Origin: Streptococcus oralis ATCC 35037
GTDB lineage: Bacteria > Bacillota > Bacilli > Lactobacillales > Streptococcaceae
Reading direction: 5' to 3'
Length of the DNA stretch: 64,000 nt
Assembly: GCF_900637025.1 (NCBI RefSeq)
Contig: NZ_LR134336.1
Location: 1,442,001 to 1,506,000 of the forward strand
The translations under genes were made by a program, and so were the position numbers. Below, piece after piece: positions 44,141-53,346 of the stretch (within the stretch, counting starts at the first letter, position 1; every line of letters starts with the position of its first letter). Under the pieces are notes generated by a model. That model was not told the origin of the DNA. It saw only the letters and a list, made by a program, of their open reading frames with translations, and searched no databases.

Positions 44141-45367
44141 TTATTTTTTTCCAGAACCGAGGATTTCTTCGGAAATTCTCACCAAAGTCTTAACGATATA
44201 GTCTACTTCTTCATCGCTTAATTTAGTGTGAAGAGGAAGCGTAATTTCGTTTTCAAAGAAGGCATAGGCTCTCGGATAATCTGCCATATCAAAGCCAAGA
44301 TTCTTATAGGCTGTCAAGAGCGGAAGCGGTTTATAGTGTACATTACTTGCAATTCCTGCTTTGGCCAATTCTTGGATGATAAGGTTGCGTTCTTCTAAAC
44401 TTGCTCCTTCTACATGGGTGATGTAGAGGTGGCGTGAAGATTCAACAGTATCAGTCTTGTGTGCAAGTGGGTGAATACGAGTACCTGCAAAACCACGATC
44501 ATAACGATCCACGATGTCCTTACGACGTTGTAGCAACCCAGAGTAACGGTCCAATTGTACCAAACCAATCGAAGCCATGATATCCGTCATATTGCACTTG
44601 TAGGCCGGTGTAACGATATCGTATTCCCATGAACCCAATTGCATCTTGGCAAGAGCGTCTTTGGTTTGACCATGAAGGGAAAGGATCTGGAATTCCTTGT
44701 ACATCTCTTCATCGTCAATCGCTGGATTGACCTTCCAAGTCGCACTTCCTCCCTCAGCAGTTGTAAAGTTCTTAACGGCATGGAATGAGAAGGAAGTAAA
44801 GTCAGCGATCGAACCAGCTGGTTGCCCTTTGTAAGTAGATCCCAAAGCATGGGCACTATCAGAGACAATCACGATACGGTTAAAGGCCTTTTGCCACTTG
44901 CTAGCAGCTGTAAAGAGATCACGTTTTTTCTCCACAACTTGGAACAAACGGTCATAGTCGCACACAATCCCTGCAAGCTCTACTGGGATGATAACCTTAG
45001 TTTTCTCAGTGATAGCTTGCTCAAGCAAGTCATAGTCCATCTCAAAAGTATCTGCTTGGATATCCACCATGACAGGTGTTGCTCCTACGTGAGTGATAAC
45101 ACTACATGAAGCTGTATAGGTCATAGCTGGAACGATGACTTCATCACCTGGTCCCACTTCCAAAACACGTAAAATCAACTCAAGGGCGGCAGTCGCAGAG
45201 TTGAGGCAGACAGTCTTAGGTGTCTGTGTGTATTGAGACAAGCGACGCTCCAGTTCTTTTGTCTTCGGACCTGTTGTGATCCAACCAGAACGCAGGGTAT
45301 CTGCTACTTCAGCAATTTCAGCTTCAGTGATATCGGGCGGTGAAAATGGAATATTGTAATTTGGCAT
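44141..45367 (-). CDS. DegT/DnrJ/EryC1/StrS sugar aminotransferase (teichoic-acid precursor)
   Basis: A 408-residue PLP aminotransferase. The family opening is PFSPPDITEAEIAEVADTLR; the PLP lysine is in SFHAVKNFTTAEGGSA near 180-195, with the DSAHALGS segment before it. Its pneumococcal counterpart is thought to form the amino group of AATGal, the first sugar of the teichoic-acid repeat. The start at 45367 (MPNYNIPFSPPD) follows AAAGGAG. It is paired with the sugar-1-phosphate transferase upstream. Confidence 0.9.
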   Translation of the reverse strand: MPNYNIPFSPPDITEAEIAEVADTLRSGWITTGPKTKELERRLSQYTQTPKTVCLNSATAALELILRVLEVGPGDEVIVPAMTYTASCSVITHVGATPVMVDIQADTFEMDYDLLEQAITEKTKVIIPVELAGIVCDYDRLFQVVEKKRDLFTAASKWQKAFNRIVIVSDSAHALGSTYKGQPAGSIADFTSFSFHAVKNFTTAEGGSATWKVNPAIDDEEMYKEFQILSLHGQTKDALAKMQLGSWEYDIVTPAYKCNMTDIMASIGLVQLDRYSGLLQRRKDIVDRYDRGFAGTRIHPLAHKTDTVESSRHLYITHVEGASLEERNLIIQELAKAGIASNVHYKPLPLLTAYKNLGFDMADYPRAYAFFENEITLPLHTKLSDEEVDYIVKTLVRISEEILGSGKK

Positions 45368-45409
45368 TGATTTGCTCCTTTTATCTGTACTCATTTTCTT
45401 ATGACTACT

Positions 45410-46102
45410 TTATTTTAGCACTTCAAACACGGTTTGAAACATGATTTTGATGTCTCCAAGGAAACTAAACTCTCGGAGATAGGCGAGATTATAGCGCATC
45501 TTTTCAGGAAGAACATGCTCTACATAGGCCTGGTCAACCGACAGACCTTTCTCTGTCATCTGACTGATGATCGTGTCCTCATCCTTGTAGTTGATGCTGG
45601 CTGGAGAGGTGATTCCTGCTGGCAAGAGCAAGGTCGCCATCATTTCAGGACTATACTGCTCGGTGTAACGTGGCACCTCAGGTCTTGTTCCAACAAAGGA
45701 CATCTCACCTTTAAGGACATTGACCAACTGAGGCAGTTCGTCCAAGCGCACACGGCGGATGAAATTTCCAACCTTGGTAATGCGACTATCGTTAGCAGAA
45801 GTCACCAGACTTCCTTTTTTATCCGCATCCGTCACCATAGTACGGAACTTCCAAATCTTGAACGGACGGTTGTACTGGGTCACGCGCTCTTGCTTGTAAA
45901 TGACAGGTCCCTTGCTATCCAACTTGATCCAAATGCTCAAGACAAGAAAGATGGGAGAAGTCAAAAGTAGCAAAAACAGGGCCAGAACCCAGTCCAGGCA
46001 ACGCTTGAAAATCAGCGAACCCTTCCTTTTAGAGACAAGCTGGTAGTAAGACTCAACCTCGCTTGATTGCATTTCCACGGGCAAGTCTTCCCATTTCAGC
46101 AT
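45410..46102 (-). CDS. Initiating sugar-phosphate transferase (polyprenyl-phosphate glycosyl-1-P transferase)
   Basis: A 230-residue bacterial sugar transferase. A hydrophobic segment (about 34-58) is followed by the family blocks GPVIYKQERVTQ, FKIWKFRTMVTDADKKG, RRVRLDELPQLVNVLKGEMSFVGTRPEVP. Such enzymes move a sugar phosphate onto undecaprenyl phosphate. The pneumococcal counterpart at this locus is assigned to starting the teichoic-acid unit with AATGal. The start follows AAAGGAG. Confidence 0.9.
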   Translation of the reverse strand: MLKWEDLPVEMQSSEVESYYQLVSKRKGSLIFKRCLDWVLALFLLLLTSPIFLVLSIWIKLDSKGPVIYKQERVTQYNRPFKIWKFRTMVTDADKKGSLVTSANDSRITKVGNFIRRVRLDELPQLVNVLKGEMSFVGTRPEVPRYTEQYSPEMMATLLLPAGITSPASINYKDEDTIISQMTEKGLSVDQAYVEHVLPEKMRYNLAYLREFSFLGDIKIMFQTVFEVLK

Positions 46103-46210
46103 GCTGTTTCTCCTTTGTTTTTATTATACTATTTGTCAACATTTTTCATTATACCACAAAATGGAAAAGGCGGTGCAAGAAATCTGTCATTTGAAGAATT
46201 TCCTTCTGGT

Positions 46211-46289
46211 GCTCAATGAAAATCAAAGTACTGCTGTGAGGTTGCAGATAAAACTGATATGGTTTGAAGAGATTTTCAAAGAGTATTAG
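46211..46289 (-). repeat. Short BOX-type element, copy 2
   Basis: CTCAATGAAAATCAAAG to GAAGAGATTTTCAAAGAG, with most of the core missing. Its end overlaps the stop codon (46286-46288) of the ABC gene. Confidence 0.8.
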
Positions 46290-48028
46290 GACATGGCTCC
46301 AGCCTGCAAGCTATACATCTTGTGATAGGTTCCTTCCAAGGCCAAGAGTTCCTCATGGATTCCACTCTCGATGATGCGCCCCTTGTCCAAGACATAGATG
46401 CAGTTGGCGTCCTGGATGGTCGAAAGGCGGTGGGCGATGGCAATGGTCGTCCGTCCTTTTCTCATTTTAGCCAGAGAATCCTGAACCAAACTTTCTGTCT
46501 CCGAGTCAATATTGGCTGTCGCTTCATCCAAAATCAAGATTTTAGGCTGACTAGCGACTGTTCTGGCAAAGGCAAGAAGCTGGCGCTGACCAGTAGAAAA
46601 GCTCGAACCACGCTCAGACACAGGTGCATCATAACCCTGCGGAAGGTCCTGAATAAAGGAATCTGCATCCACAAAGGCAGTCGCAGCCTGTACCTCTTCA
46701 TCACTAAAATCTTGGTACATGGCGATATTGGACTTGATAGTCCCGTGATAGAGGAAGGGATCCTGCAAGACCAGACCGATGTTCTTTCTCAGCTCTTCCT
46801 GACTGTAGTCCCTAATATCCACCCCATCCAAGAGAACGCGGCCTGACTGAAATTCATAAAAACGCATGAGGACATTGATAATCGAAGATTTCCCCGAACC
46901 TGTATGACCTACAAAGGCAATGGTTTCGCCCTTCTTAACTGAAAAGGAAATATCATCCAGAATCTGGTGTTTACCATCATATGAGAAACACACATGTTCA
47001 AAACGAATATTGCCTTCTTTGACTTTAGCTTGCCCATCTTTTTGAAGAGGTTCATAGGTCGTTTCGTCAATCAAGGCAAAGACACGACCTGCAGATACCA
47101 TGGACGTTTGAAGGGTTGAAAAGTTTTGCGTCACCTCAATCAGGGGATCAAAAAGGCGATTGATGTACTGGATAAAGGCATACATGGTTCCGGCTGTTAT
47201 CCCGATAGAAAGACCACGGTAACCAAAGTAGGCCATCAAAACGGCGTAGCCTAGGAGTTTCAGCAAACTCATGGCAGGTCTCAAAAAGAGGGCATCCAAG
47301 GCCACAGAACGGTTAGCATAGACCAAGTGTTCTTGGTTGATTTCATCAAATTCTGCCTGCAGGCGCTTCTCTTGATTAAAGGCCTGGATAATTCTGATTC
47401 CCTCGATATTCTCTGCCAGCTTACTATTGATATCCGACAAGAGACTTCTGGTTTTCTCGATGATTTTCACTGACTTTTTCCGATAGAGATTGACCAAAAG
47501 GAAAATCAAGGGTAGAAAGAGCAGGACTAAAGCTGTCAAACGAAAATCCAGCACCAACATGGTATACAGGGTTGTCAGAAAGATGAAAACTGCTGAGATA
47601 AAGCTGGATAAAATCCCCGAAAACATGTCACTGATGGTTTCGGTATCATTGGTCAAACGAGAGACGATGGAACCTGCTGGCATCTTGTCAAAATAAGACA
47701 TACCTAGTTTCTCCATATTGGCAAAGGCATCGCGACGAATATCTCTGACAATACTGTAGGACACCCGCGCAAAGAGAAGATTACCGACATACTGGACCAG
47801 AGTTTGTAGGAGATAGAGGCCATAGTAGGCTAATAAAACTGTAATAGCAATTTGGTTAAGATTGCTGAGGTACTGGTCGATAAAGCTGGAAGCTACGAGG
47901 GGAATGATGCTTTTAATAACCGTAGTCGCTAGGAGAAAACTGAGTGCCAAAAAGGTCAGGAATCCATAGGGCTTGAGATAGGACATCAAGCGCTTCAATA
48001 CAGCCCATTGTTCTTGCTTATTCTGCAT
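46286..48028 (-). CDS. Heterodimeric ABC exporter subunit, catalytically competent NBD
   Basis: A 580-residue half-transporter: six-helix membrane domain (about 1-310), then an NBD with Walker A GHTGSGKS, a shortened signature SSFSTGQRQ, and Walker B ILILDEATANID carrying the catalytic Glu. It overlaps the upstream partner by 11 bases; such pairs resemble LmrCD/BmrCD-type multidrug exporters. Its signature is imperfect while its Walker B is intact, the opposite of the partner, as in asymmetric heterodimers. Substrate not readable. Confidence 0.92.
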   Translation of the reverse strand: MQNKQEQWAVLKRLMSYLKPYGFLTFLALSFLLATTVIKSIIPLVASSFIDQYLSNLNQIAITVLLAYYGLYLLQTLVQYVGNLLFARVSYSIVRDIRRDAFANMEKLGMSYFDKMPAGSIVSRLTNDTETISDMFSGILSSFISAVFIFLTTLYTMLVLDFRLTALVLLFLPLIFLLVNLYRKKSVKIIEKTRSLLSDINSKLAENIEGIRIIQAFNQEKRLQAEFDEINQEHLVYANRSVALDALFLRPAMSLLKLLGYAVLMAYFGYRGLSIGITAGTMYAFIQYINRLFDPLIEVTQNFSTLQTSMVSAGRVFALIDETTYEPLQKDGQAKVKEGNIRFEHVCFSYDGKHQILDDISFSVKKGETIAFVGHTGSGKSSIINVLMRFYEFQSGRVLLDGVDIRDYSQEELRKNIGLVLQDPFLYHGTIKSNIAMYQDFSDEEVQAATAFVDADSFIQDLPQGYDAPVSERGSSFSTGQRQLLAFARTVASQPKILILDEATANIDSETESLVQDSLAKMRKGRTTIAIAHRLSTIQDANCIYVLDKGRIIESGIHEELLALEGTYHKMYSLQAGAMS

Positions 48029-49763
48029 CTTCTCCTCCTTTCATTTCCAACTGCTGAGACTGGTAAGTTTGGGCATACCAGCCATCCAGGGCTAACAGTT
48101 CTTCGTGCGTGCCCCGTTCGATAATTTGACCATTTTGCAGAACCAAGATCAGATCTGCATGGACAACCGCACTGAGACGATGTGCTGTAATAATGGTTGT
48201 CTTGTCCTTCCGCGTCTCCTTGAGATTGTCGATAATCGCATACTCCGTCTTGGCATCCACGGCGGACAAGGAATCATCCAAAATCAAGATATCAGGGTCT
48301 AAAATCATCGCCCGACTCATGGCCAGACGCTGCTTTTGACCACCAGATAGACTGACCCCTTTTTCACCGATAACTGTATCAAATCCTTGAGGCATGTCTA
48401 CAATATCTTGGTAAACTTGAGCTAGTTTAGTCGCTTCCTCGACCGCTGAAAGGGGCAAATTAGGATTGCCGAAGCGGATATTGTCTAAGATCGAGGTCGC
48501 AAAGAGAAACTGATCCTGAGGGACATAGCCCATGAGACCACGAAGGTCTGTCAGACGATAATCCCGAATATCGTGACCGTTTAGATAAATAGCTCCCTTA
48601 TCCACATCGTATTCACGCAAGAGGAGCTTAATCAAGGACGTTTTCCCAGAGCCTGTCTGTCCGACCAAGCCCAGGGTTTGCCCTCTTTCCAAACTAAAGT
48701 GAATATCCGTCAGTGTTTCCTCATTTTCAAAGGCAAAACTATCAATGGCGTACTCCAAACGTCCATTTTCGATACTGTCCCGAGGTAACTCAGGATCTTT
48801 TATAGGTGATTCCTGAGATAAAAGATCCTCAATCCGCTGATAAGAAACCTTTCCTCGCTGAGTAATATTAAAGAGGAAACCAATAGCCATAAGAGGCCAG
48901 ACCAACATATCCAAATAACTGATAAAGGTGACCAGATTCCCAACTGTAATCTGCCCCTCCTGCACCATTAAGGAACCGACCAAGAGGGTTAAAACATAGG
49001 ATGAACCAACAAACAAGAGAACCATGGGGTCAAAGAGACTATCGTATTTCATGGTTTGCAGGTTCTTTTGGAAGGTCAATTCATTGACTTCCTGAAAGGA
49101 CTCCAGCTCATCCGCCTGATAACCGAAAGACTTGGTTACTTTGATACCTGATACAGACTCCTGCACCTTGTTATTGAGTTCAGAAAAGGCTGCTTGGGAT
49201 TCTCCGAAAGCCTTATGAGTCTTTCTCCCTAGACGACTGGTCGCATAAGCCATGAAAGGCAGGGGAAGAATGGCAACTAGCGTCATCTGCCACGAAATGC
49301 TAAAGAGCATGGTCAGCAAGGTCACTAGAGCCGTGATAGAGGCATCGACCGCAGACATGACTCCGCCACCTGCTAAACGGGTTAAAGCATTGATATCATT
49401 GGTGGCGTGTGCCATCAAGTCCCCCGTCCGATAGGTCTGATAAAAGGCTGGCGACATTTTTGTGAAATGCTCAAACAAGCGAGACCGCATGATCTGCCCC
49501 AAACGGTAGGAAGTTCCAAGGATATACATGCGCCAAACATAGCGTAGATAGTACATACCCAAAGCTGCAAAAAGCAGATAAAGGAGGTTCAAAATCAGGT
49601 CCTGCTGGGTTAATTGCCCCGACGTAATGGCATCAATCACTCGTCCCATGACCATAGGGGGAATGAGATTGAGGACGGAAACCAAGACCAAGGCCACAAT
49701 TCCGACTAGATAACGGCGCTTTTCTAACTTGAAAAACCACCAGAGTTTCTGAATAATGGACAT
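48018..49763 (-). CDS. Heterodimeric ABC exporter subunit, degenerate NBD
   Basis: A 581-residue half-transporter. The membrane domain begins RRYLVGIVALVLVSVLNL; the NBD has Walker A GQTGSGKTS, the full signature VSLSGGQKQ, and Walker B ILILDDSLSAVD with Asp in place of the catalytic Glu. The two subunits therefore have complementary defects, giving one active and one degenerate ATP site. The start at 49763 (MSIIQKLWWFF) follows AAGGGA; the frame is open to 49802. It lies just below a BOX element. Confidence 0.92.
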   Translation of the reverse strand: MSIIQKLWWFFKLEKRRYLVGIVALVLVSVLNLIPPMVMGRVIDAITSGQLTQQDLILNLLYLLFAALGMYYLRYVWRMYILGTSYRLGQIMRSRLFEHFTKMSPAFYQTYRTGDLMAHATNDINALTRLAGGGVMSAVDASITALVTLLTMLFSISWQMTLVAILPLPFMAYATSRLGRKTHKAFGESQAAFSELNNKVQESVSGIKVTKSFGYQADELESFQEVNELTFQKNLQTMKYDSLFDPMVLLFVGSSYVLTLLVGSLMVQEGQITVGNLVTFISYLDMLVWPLMAIGFLFNITQRGKVSYQRIEDLLSQESPIKDPELPRDSIENGRLEYAIDSFAFENEETLTDIHFSLERGQTLGLVGQTGSGKTSLIKLLLREYDVDKGAIYLNGHDIRDYRLTDLRGLMGYVPQDQFLFATSILDNIRFGNPNLPLSAVEEATKLAQVYQDIVDMPQGFDTVIGEKGVSLSGGQKQRLAMSRAMILDPDILILDDSLSAVDAKTEYAIIDNLKETRKDKTTIITAHRLSAVVHADLILVLQNGQIIERGTHEELLALDGWYAQTYQSQQLEMKGGEDAE

Positions 49764-49803
49764 AAAATCCCTTTCTGATTGCAAATGGAAACCTGAGGCC
49801 AAG

Positions 49804-49952
49804 ACTCAATGAAAATCAAAGAGCAAACTAGGAAACTAGCCGCAGGCTGCTCAAAGCACTGCTTTGAGGTTGTAGATAGAACTGACGAAGTCAGTAACCT
49901 ACATACGGCAAGGCGACGTTGACGCAGTTTGAATTTGATTTTTGAAGAGTAC
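49804..49952 (-). repeat. BOX repeat element, copy 3
   Basis: ACTCAATGAAAATCAAAGAG at one end, and TACGGCAAGGCGACG near the other (the conserved boxA patch), closing with GAAGAGTAC. With 46211-46289 it brackets the ABC exporter genes. Confidence 0.9.
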
Positions 49953-49969
49953 AAGACCCCAGGTTTTTC

Positions 49970-50605
49970 TTATTCATAAGTTACGACTGAGACGACACCC
50001 TTGTCATACTCAGCGATAAAAATATTGGCAACATTGTCATACCCTTGTTTGCTGAGGTTATCAAGCAGCCATTCTTCGCTCCGACCAATGGTTTCCAAAA
50101 TTTCGACTTGGATCACACCGTCTGTGACAACAGGATACTTGGGATTCTCATCTCCCATTTGGACTACGATGAGTTGACCGTTTTGCTCCTGCATAGCGCG
50201 TTTGACCTGTTTCATTTGGAAAATTCCCTGACTACGGAGCTTAAGAGCTACGTCCGCTGCTGATAAACCAACCGAACGGCAGGCTTCTGGATCAATCTTC
50301 CCATTTTTGATGAGCAGGGTTGGCTTCCCATCAATCAAACGTTTCACAAAGTGAACATTATTATTCAGCCATTTGAGAGTCAAGACCAGAATGGTCCACA
50401 TAATCAGGATAACTGCATACTGAAGGATACTGATAGCGCTATTGTAAATCACCCCGCCGATGATACCCCCAAGTACATAGTTCTGAATTTGATCTATTGC
50501 TGAGTTAGGCGCTAGGTTGCCCTTCCCTGTCACATTGATTACAAAAACCAGAGAAAAGAGACCCAAGGCTAGTTTGATTAAAATTTCGATATAATTGAGT
50601 GTCAT
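49970..50605 (-). CDS. DUF421 (YetF-type) membrane protein
   Basis: A 211-residue protein with three N-terminal hydrophobic segments and a soluble C-terminal domain. LLIKNGKIDPEACRSVGLSA is the DUF421 hallmark following GKPTLL, and the end is a small beta-rich domain. YetF-type proteins are of uncertain function, linked in Bacillus to spore germination or envelope properties. It overlaps the DUF3290 gene by four bases. Confidence 0.87.
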   Translation of the reverse strand: MTLNYIEILIKLALGLFSLVFVINVTGKGNLAPNSAIDQIQNYVLGGIIGGVIYNSAISILQYAVILIMWTILVLTLKWLNNNVHFVKRLIDGKPTLLIKNGKIDPEACRSVGLSAADVALKLRSQGIFQMKQVKRAMQEQNGQLIVVQMGDENPKYPVVTDGVIQVEILETIGRSEEWLLDNLSKQGYDNVANIFIAEYDKGVVSVVTYE

Positions 50606-51057
50606 TTGTTCACCTCCACCAGTTCAATTGCATCCGTTTTATACAATTCCACTTTCTCTAGCAGGTACTTGTCTGGCTCACTTCCGTTCAAGGCACGGTA
50701 ATAGCGATCTCCGACCTTGATAAGTGCGCCATCAGTGTCGGCAGAAGTATTGACATAAACCTCTGACTTGTCTACTCCCAATTCTTTGGAAACAAGCTCG
50801 ATGAAATGAAGTGAAGCTTGAAATTTATTATTAGATACTTGATTGTTTTGATAAGTTGTGATGCTGACCAAAAGGAGAGCTAATAAGGTCAAAGCTGAAA
50901 TCATGACCAACTCACGAAATTTGGTCCCCTTTTTATCATGATAAGCCTTGAAAGCTAAAAATCCTGTCACAGCTAATAGGACAATCCCTAAACCAAGCAT
51001 GATACCATTTTGCTGACTGATTTGGCTGAGTACATAGTCATAAGAATAGAATTTCAT
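50602..51057 (-). CDS. DUF3290 membrane protein
   Basis: A 151-residue protein with two hydrophobic segments (about 18-35 and 50-66) and an extracytoplasmic C-terminal domain (FIELVSKELGVDKSEVYVN; KVGDRYYRALNG). DUF3290 genes are typically paired with DUF421 genes in lactic acid bacteria, as here. Function unknown. The start overlaps the minus-strand side of the exoA promoter region. Confidence 0.85.
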   Translation of the reverse strand: MKFYSYDYVLSQISQQNGIMLGLGIVLLAVTGFLAFKAYHDKKGTKFRELVMISALTLLALLLVSITTYQNNQVSNNKFQASLHFIELVSKELGVDKSEVYVNTSADTDGALIKVGDRYYRALNGSEPDKYLLEKVELYKTDAIELVEVNK

Positions 51058-51190
51058 GTATTTTCACTTCCTTTCATAAAATCATTCTTAATTATAAACG
51101 AAAGAGGGTGATTTTTCAAACCATACGTTGGGGAAATGCGCCTTTTTTTGGTATAATATAGTCTGTAATCTGAATGAAAAAGGTAACATT

Positions 51191-52018
51191 ATGAAACTCA
51201 TATCATGGAATATTGACTCCCTCAATGCAGCCCTAACGAGCGACTCAGCTCGTGCAAAATTGTCCCAAGAAGTCCTACAAACCTTGGTAGCCGAAAATGC
51301 TGATATTATCGCTATCCAGGAAACCAAGCTTTCTGCAAAAGGGCCTACAAAAAAACACTTGGAAATTTTAGAAGAACTCTTCCCAGGTTATGAAAACACT
51401 TGGCGTTCCTCTCAAGAACCTGCTCGCAAAGGCTACGCTGGAACTATGTTCCTCTATAAGAAAGAACTCACACCAACGATTAGCTTCCCAGAAATCGGTG
51501 CCCCTTCTACCATGGACTTGGAAGGCCGCATCATCACCTTGGAATTTGAAGAATTTTTCGTCACCCAAGTATACACTCCAAACGCTGGCGACGGTCTCAA
51601 ACGCTTGGAAGAACGCCAAGTCTGGGATGTCAAATATGCTGAGTATTTGGCTCAACTAGACAAAGAAAAACCAGTCCTTGCGACCGGAGACTACAACGTA
51701 GCTCACAAGGAAATCGACCTTGCAAATCCTGCCAGCAATCGTCGTTCACCAGGATTTACAGATGAGGAACGTGCTGGTTTTACCAACCTCTTGGCAACTG
51801 GATTTACCGACACCTTCCGTCATCTTCACGGCGATGTCCCAGAGTGCTACACGTGGTGGGCGCAACGCAGCAAGACTTCTAAAATCAATAATACAGGCTG
51901 GAGAATCGACTACTGGCTCACCAGCAACCGCGTGGCTGACAAGGTAACCAAGTCTGACATGATTGACTCGGGTGCGCGTCAAGACCATACGCCGATTGTA
52001 TTGGAAATTGAACTCTAA
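51191..52018 (+). CDS. exoA: Exodeoxyribonuclease III / AP endonuclease ExoA
   Basis: A 275-residue endonuclease-exonuclease-phosphatase family enzyme that cleaves abasic sites. Family blocks: MKLISWNIDSLNAAL, IIAIQETKLS (metal-binding Glu), GDYNVAHKEIDL, and the C-terminal SGARQDHTPIVLEI with the catalytic Asp-His. The start at 51191 follows AAAAGGT; the frame is open to 51128 but lacks a site there. TATAAT lies near 51160. Confidence 0.96.
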   Translation: MKLISWNIDSLNAALTSDSARAKLSQEVLQTLVAENADIIAIQETKLSAKGPTKKHLEILEELFPGYENTWRSSQEPARKGYAGTMFLYKKELTPTISFPEIGAPSTMDLEGRIITLEFEEFFVTQVYTPNAGDGLKRLEERQVWDVKYAEYLAQLDKEKPVLATGDYNVAHKEIDLANPASNRRSPGFTDEERAGFTNLLATGFTDTFRHLHGDVPECYTWWAQRSKTSKINNTGWRIDYWLTSNRVADKVTKSDMIDSGARQDHTPIVLEIEL

Positions 52019-52029
52019 GGAGAAAGCTA

Positions 52030-52416
52030 ATGGACTATCAAGCTGTCATTCCTGAATTTGTAGTATCTGACCTCGAAAAGTCACGCCACTTCTACTGCAA
52101 CTTGCTGGGATTTTCTGTCGAATACGAGCGTCCAGAGGAGAAATTTCTCTTCCTCTCGCTTGAAGACTGCCAACTTATGCTAGAAGAAGGCAGAACAGAA
52201 GAATTAGCCCAACTAACCTATCCTTTCGGGCGCGGTGTCAATATTTCCTTTGGCATTGAAGATGTCCCTCAGCTCCACCAAAAACTGCTGGAAGCTGACT
52301 ATCCTATCCATCGTCCGCTGACCAAAAGAGAATTTCGTGTTGGGGATCACTATATCTATCCTCATGAATTTGCCGTTTTGGATCCAGATGGCTATTTTTT
52401 AAGATTTAGCGAATAG
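52030..52416 (+). CDS. VOC (glyoxalase / bleomycin-resistance) family protein
   Basis: A 128-residue protein: PEFVVSDLEKSRHFYCNLLGF (9-29) is the first VOC half and YIYPHEFAVLDPDGYFLRFSE the end, with the metal-ligand Glu pattern. Members include dioxygenases, glyoxalase I and drug-binding proteins; which one applies is unknown. It begins 11 bases after exoA and is probably co-transcribed with it. Confidence 0.88.
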   Translation: MDYQAVIPEFVVSDLEKSRHFYCNLLGFSVEYERPEEKFLFLSLEDCQLMLEEGRTEELAQLTYPFGRGVNISFGIEDVPQLHQKLLEADYPIHRPLTKREFRVGDHYIYPHEFAVLDPDGYFLRFSE

Positions 52417-52423
52417 AAGAACA

Positions 52424-52460
52424 AAAGGCTACAATACTATCTAGCATTCAGCCTTTTATT
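52424..52460 (+). terminator. Terminator after the VOC gene
   Basis: AAAAGGCT and AGCCTTTT are inverted repeats around a loop of about 18 bases, followed by a T-rich stretch. Confidence 0.55.
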
Positions 52461-52565
52461 CGTTCGTTTTTATGATCTATTTACTAACAAAATATTTGAT
52501 TTATAAAGCTAATTGGTGTAAAATAAAAACATTGGCAGTAGCCTATTTAAAATTGAATATCATTT

Positions 52566-52704
52566 TACTTGTTTATGTCGTGAATTGGCACGACGTTTCT
52601 ACAAGGTGCCGGAACACCTAACAATGAGTATGTCAGCTGGAGGTATGGTTTTGGCCATGCCTATTTTGGGGACTTACTTAGGGGATTAAGTAGGTCCTTT
52701 TTCT
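52566..52704 (+). promoter_or_regulatory. Guanine riboswitch with terminator, xpt-pbuX
   Basis: The purine aptamer spans about 52566-52630. P1 TACTTGTT (52566-52573) pairs with AATGAGTA (52623-52630). P2 is built on GTCGTG / CACGAC and P3 on AGGTG / CACCT, with the conserved CGTTTCTACAAG between. The J3/1 junction reads TAACAATG with C at the ligand-specifying position (as in GACTATG of guanine sensors; adenine sensors have T). A terminator GGACTTACTTA / TAAGTAGGTCC plus T5 lies at 52670-52704. Confidence 0.93.
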
Positions 52705-52764
52705 ATTTCTTGCTAGAAACTCTAAACAAGCAAATGAAGCATCTTTTAGACTTTAGGAGGTCTT

Positions 52765-53346
52765 ATGAAATTATTAGAAGAGCGCATTCTTGAGGATGGG
52801 CATATCTTGGGTGACAACATCCTCAAGGTAGATTCCTTTTTAACCCACCAAGTTGACTTTAGCTTGATGCGAGAGATTGGTAAGGTATTTGCGGACAAAT
52901 TCGCTTCTGCTGGCATTACCAAGGTCGTAACCATTGAAGCTTCAGGCATTGCCCCAGCCATTTTTACTGCCGAAGCCTTAGATGTCCCCATGATTTTCGC
53001 CAAGAAAGCTAAAAACATCACCATGAACGAAGGTATCTTAACTGCCCAAGTCTACTCCTTTACCAAGCAGGTGACCAGCACCGTTTCCATCGCTGGAAAA
53101 TTCCTTTCACCAGAGGACAAGGTCTTGATTATTGACGATTTCCTTGCTAATGGCCAAGCTGCCAAAGGCTTGATCCAAATCATCGAACAAGCTGGAGCAA
53201 AAGTCGAAGCTATCGGAATTGTTATCGAAAAATCCTTCCAAGATGGTCGTGATTTGCTTGAAAAAGCAGGCTATCCAGTCCTATCACTGGCCCGTTTGGA
53301 TCGTTTTGAAAATGGTCAGGTCGTATTTAAGGAGGCAGATCTCTAA
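52765..53346 (+). CDS. xpt: Xanthine phosphoribosyltransferase
   Basis: A 193-residue type I PRTase for xanthine salvage. It starts [20 protein letters not shown], and the PRPP motif is [17 protein letters not shown]. It is behind a guanine riboswitch and overlaps pbuX by one base. It starts after TAGGAGG. Confidence 0.96.
   Translation: MKLLEERILEDGHILGDNILKVDSFLTHQVDFSLMREIGKVFADKFASAGITKVVTIEASGIAPAIFTAEALDVPMIFAKKAKNITMNEGILTAQVYSFTKQVTSTVSIAGKFLSPEDKVLIIDDFLANGQAAKGLIQIIEQAGAKVEAIGIVIEKSFQDGRDLLEKAGYPVLSLARLDRFENGQVVFKEADL

Noticed and set aside
45434..45970. A 178-codon open frame on the plus strand
   Set aside because: Antisense to the sugar transferase gene, whose motifs are intact; a shadow of its codon bias.
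46322..46846. A 174-codon open frame on the plus strand
   Set aside because: Antisense to the ABC exporter NBD with Walker motifs; no independent coding signs.
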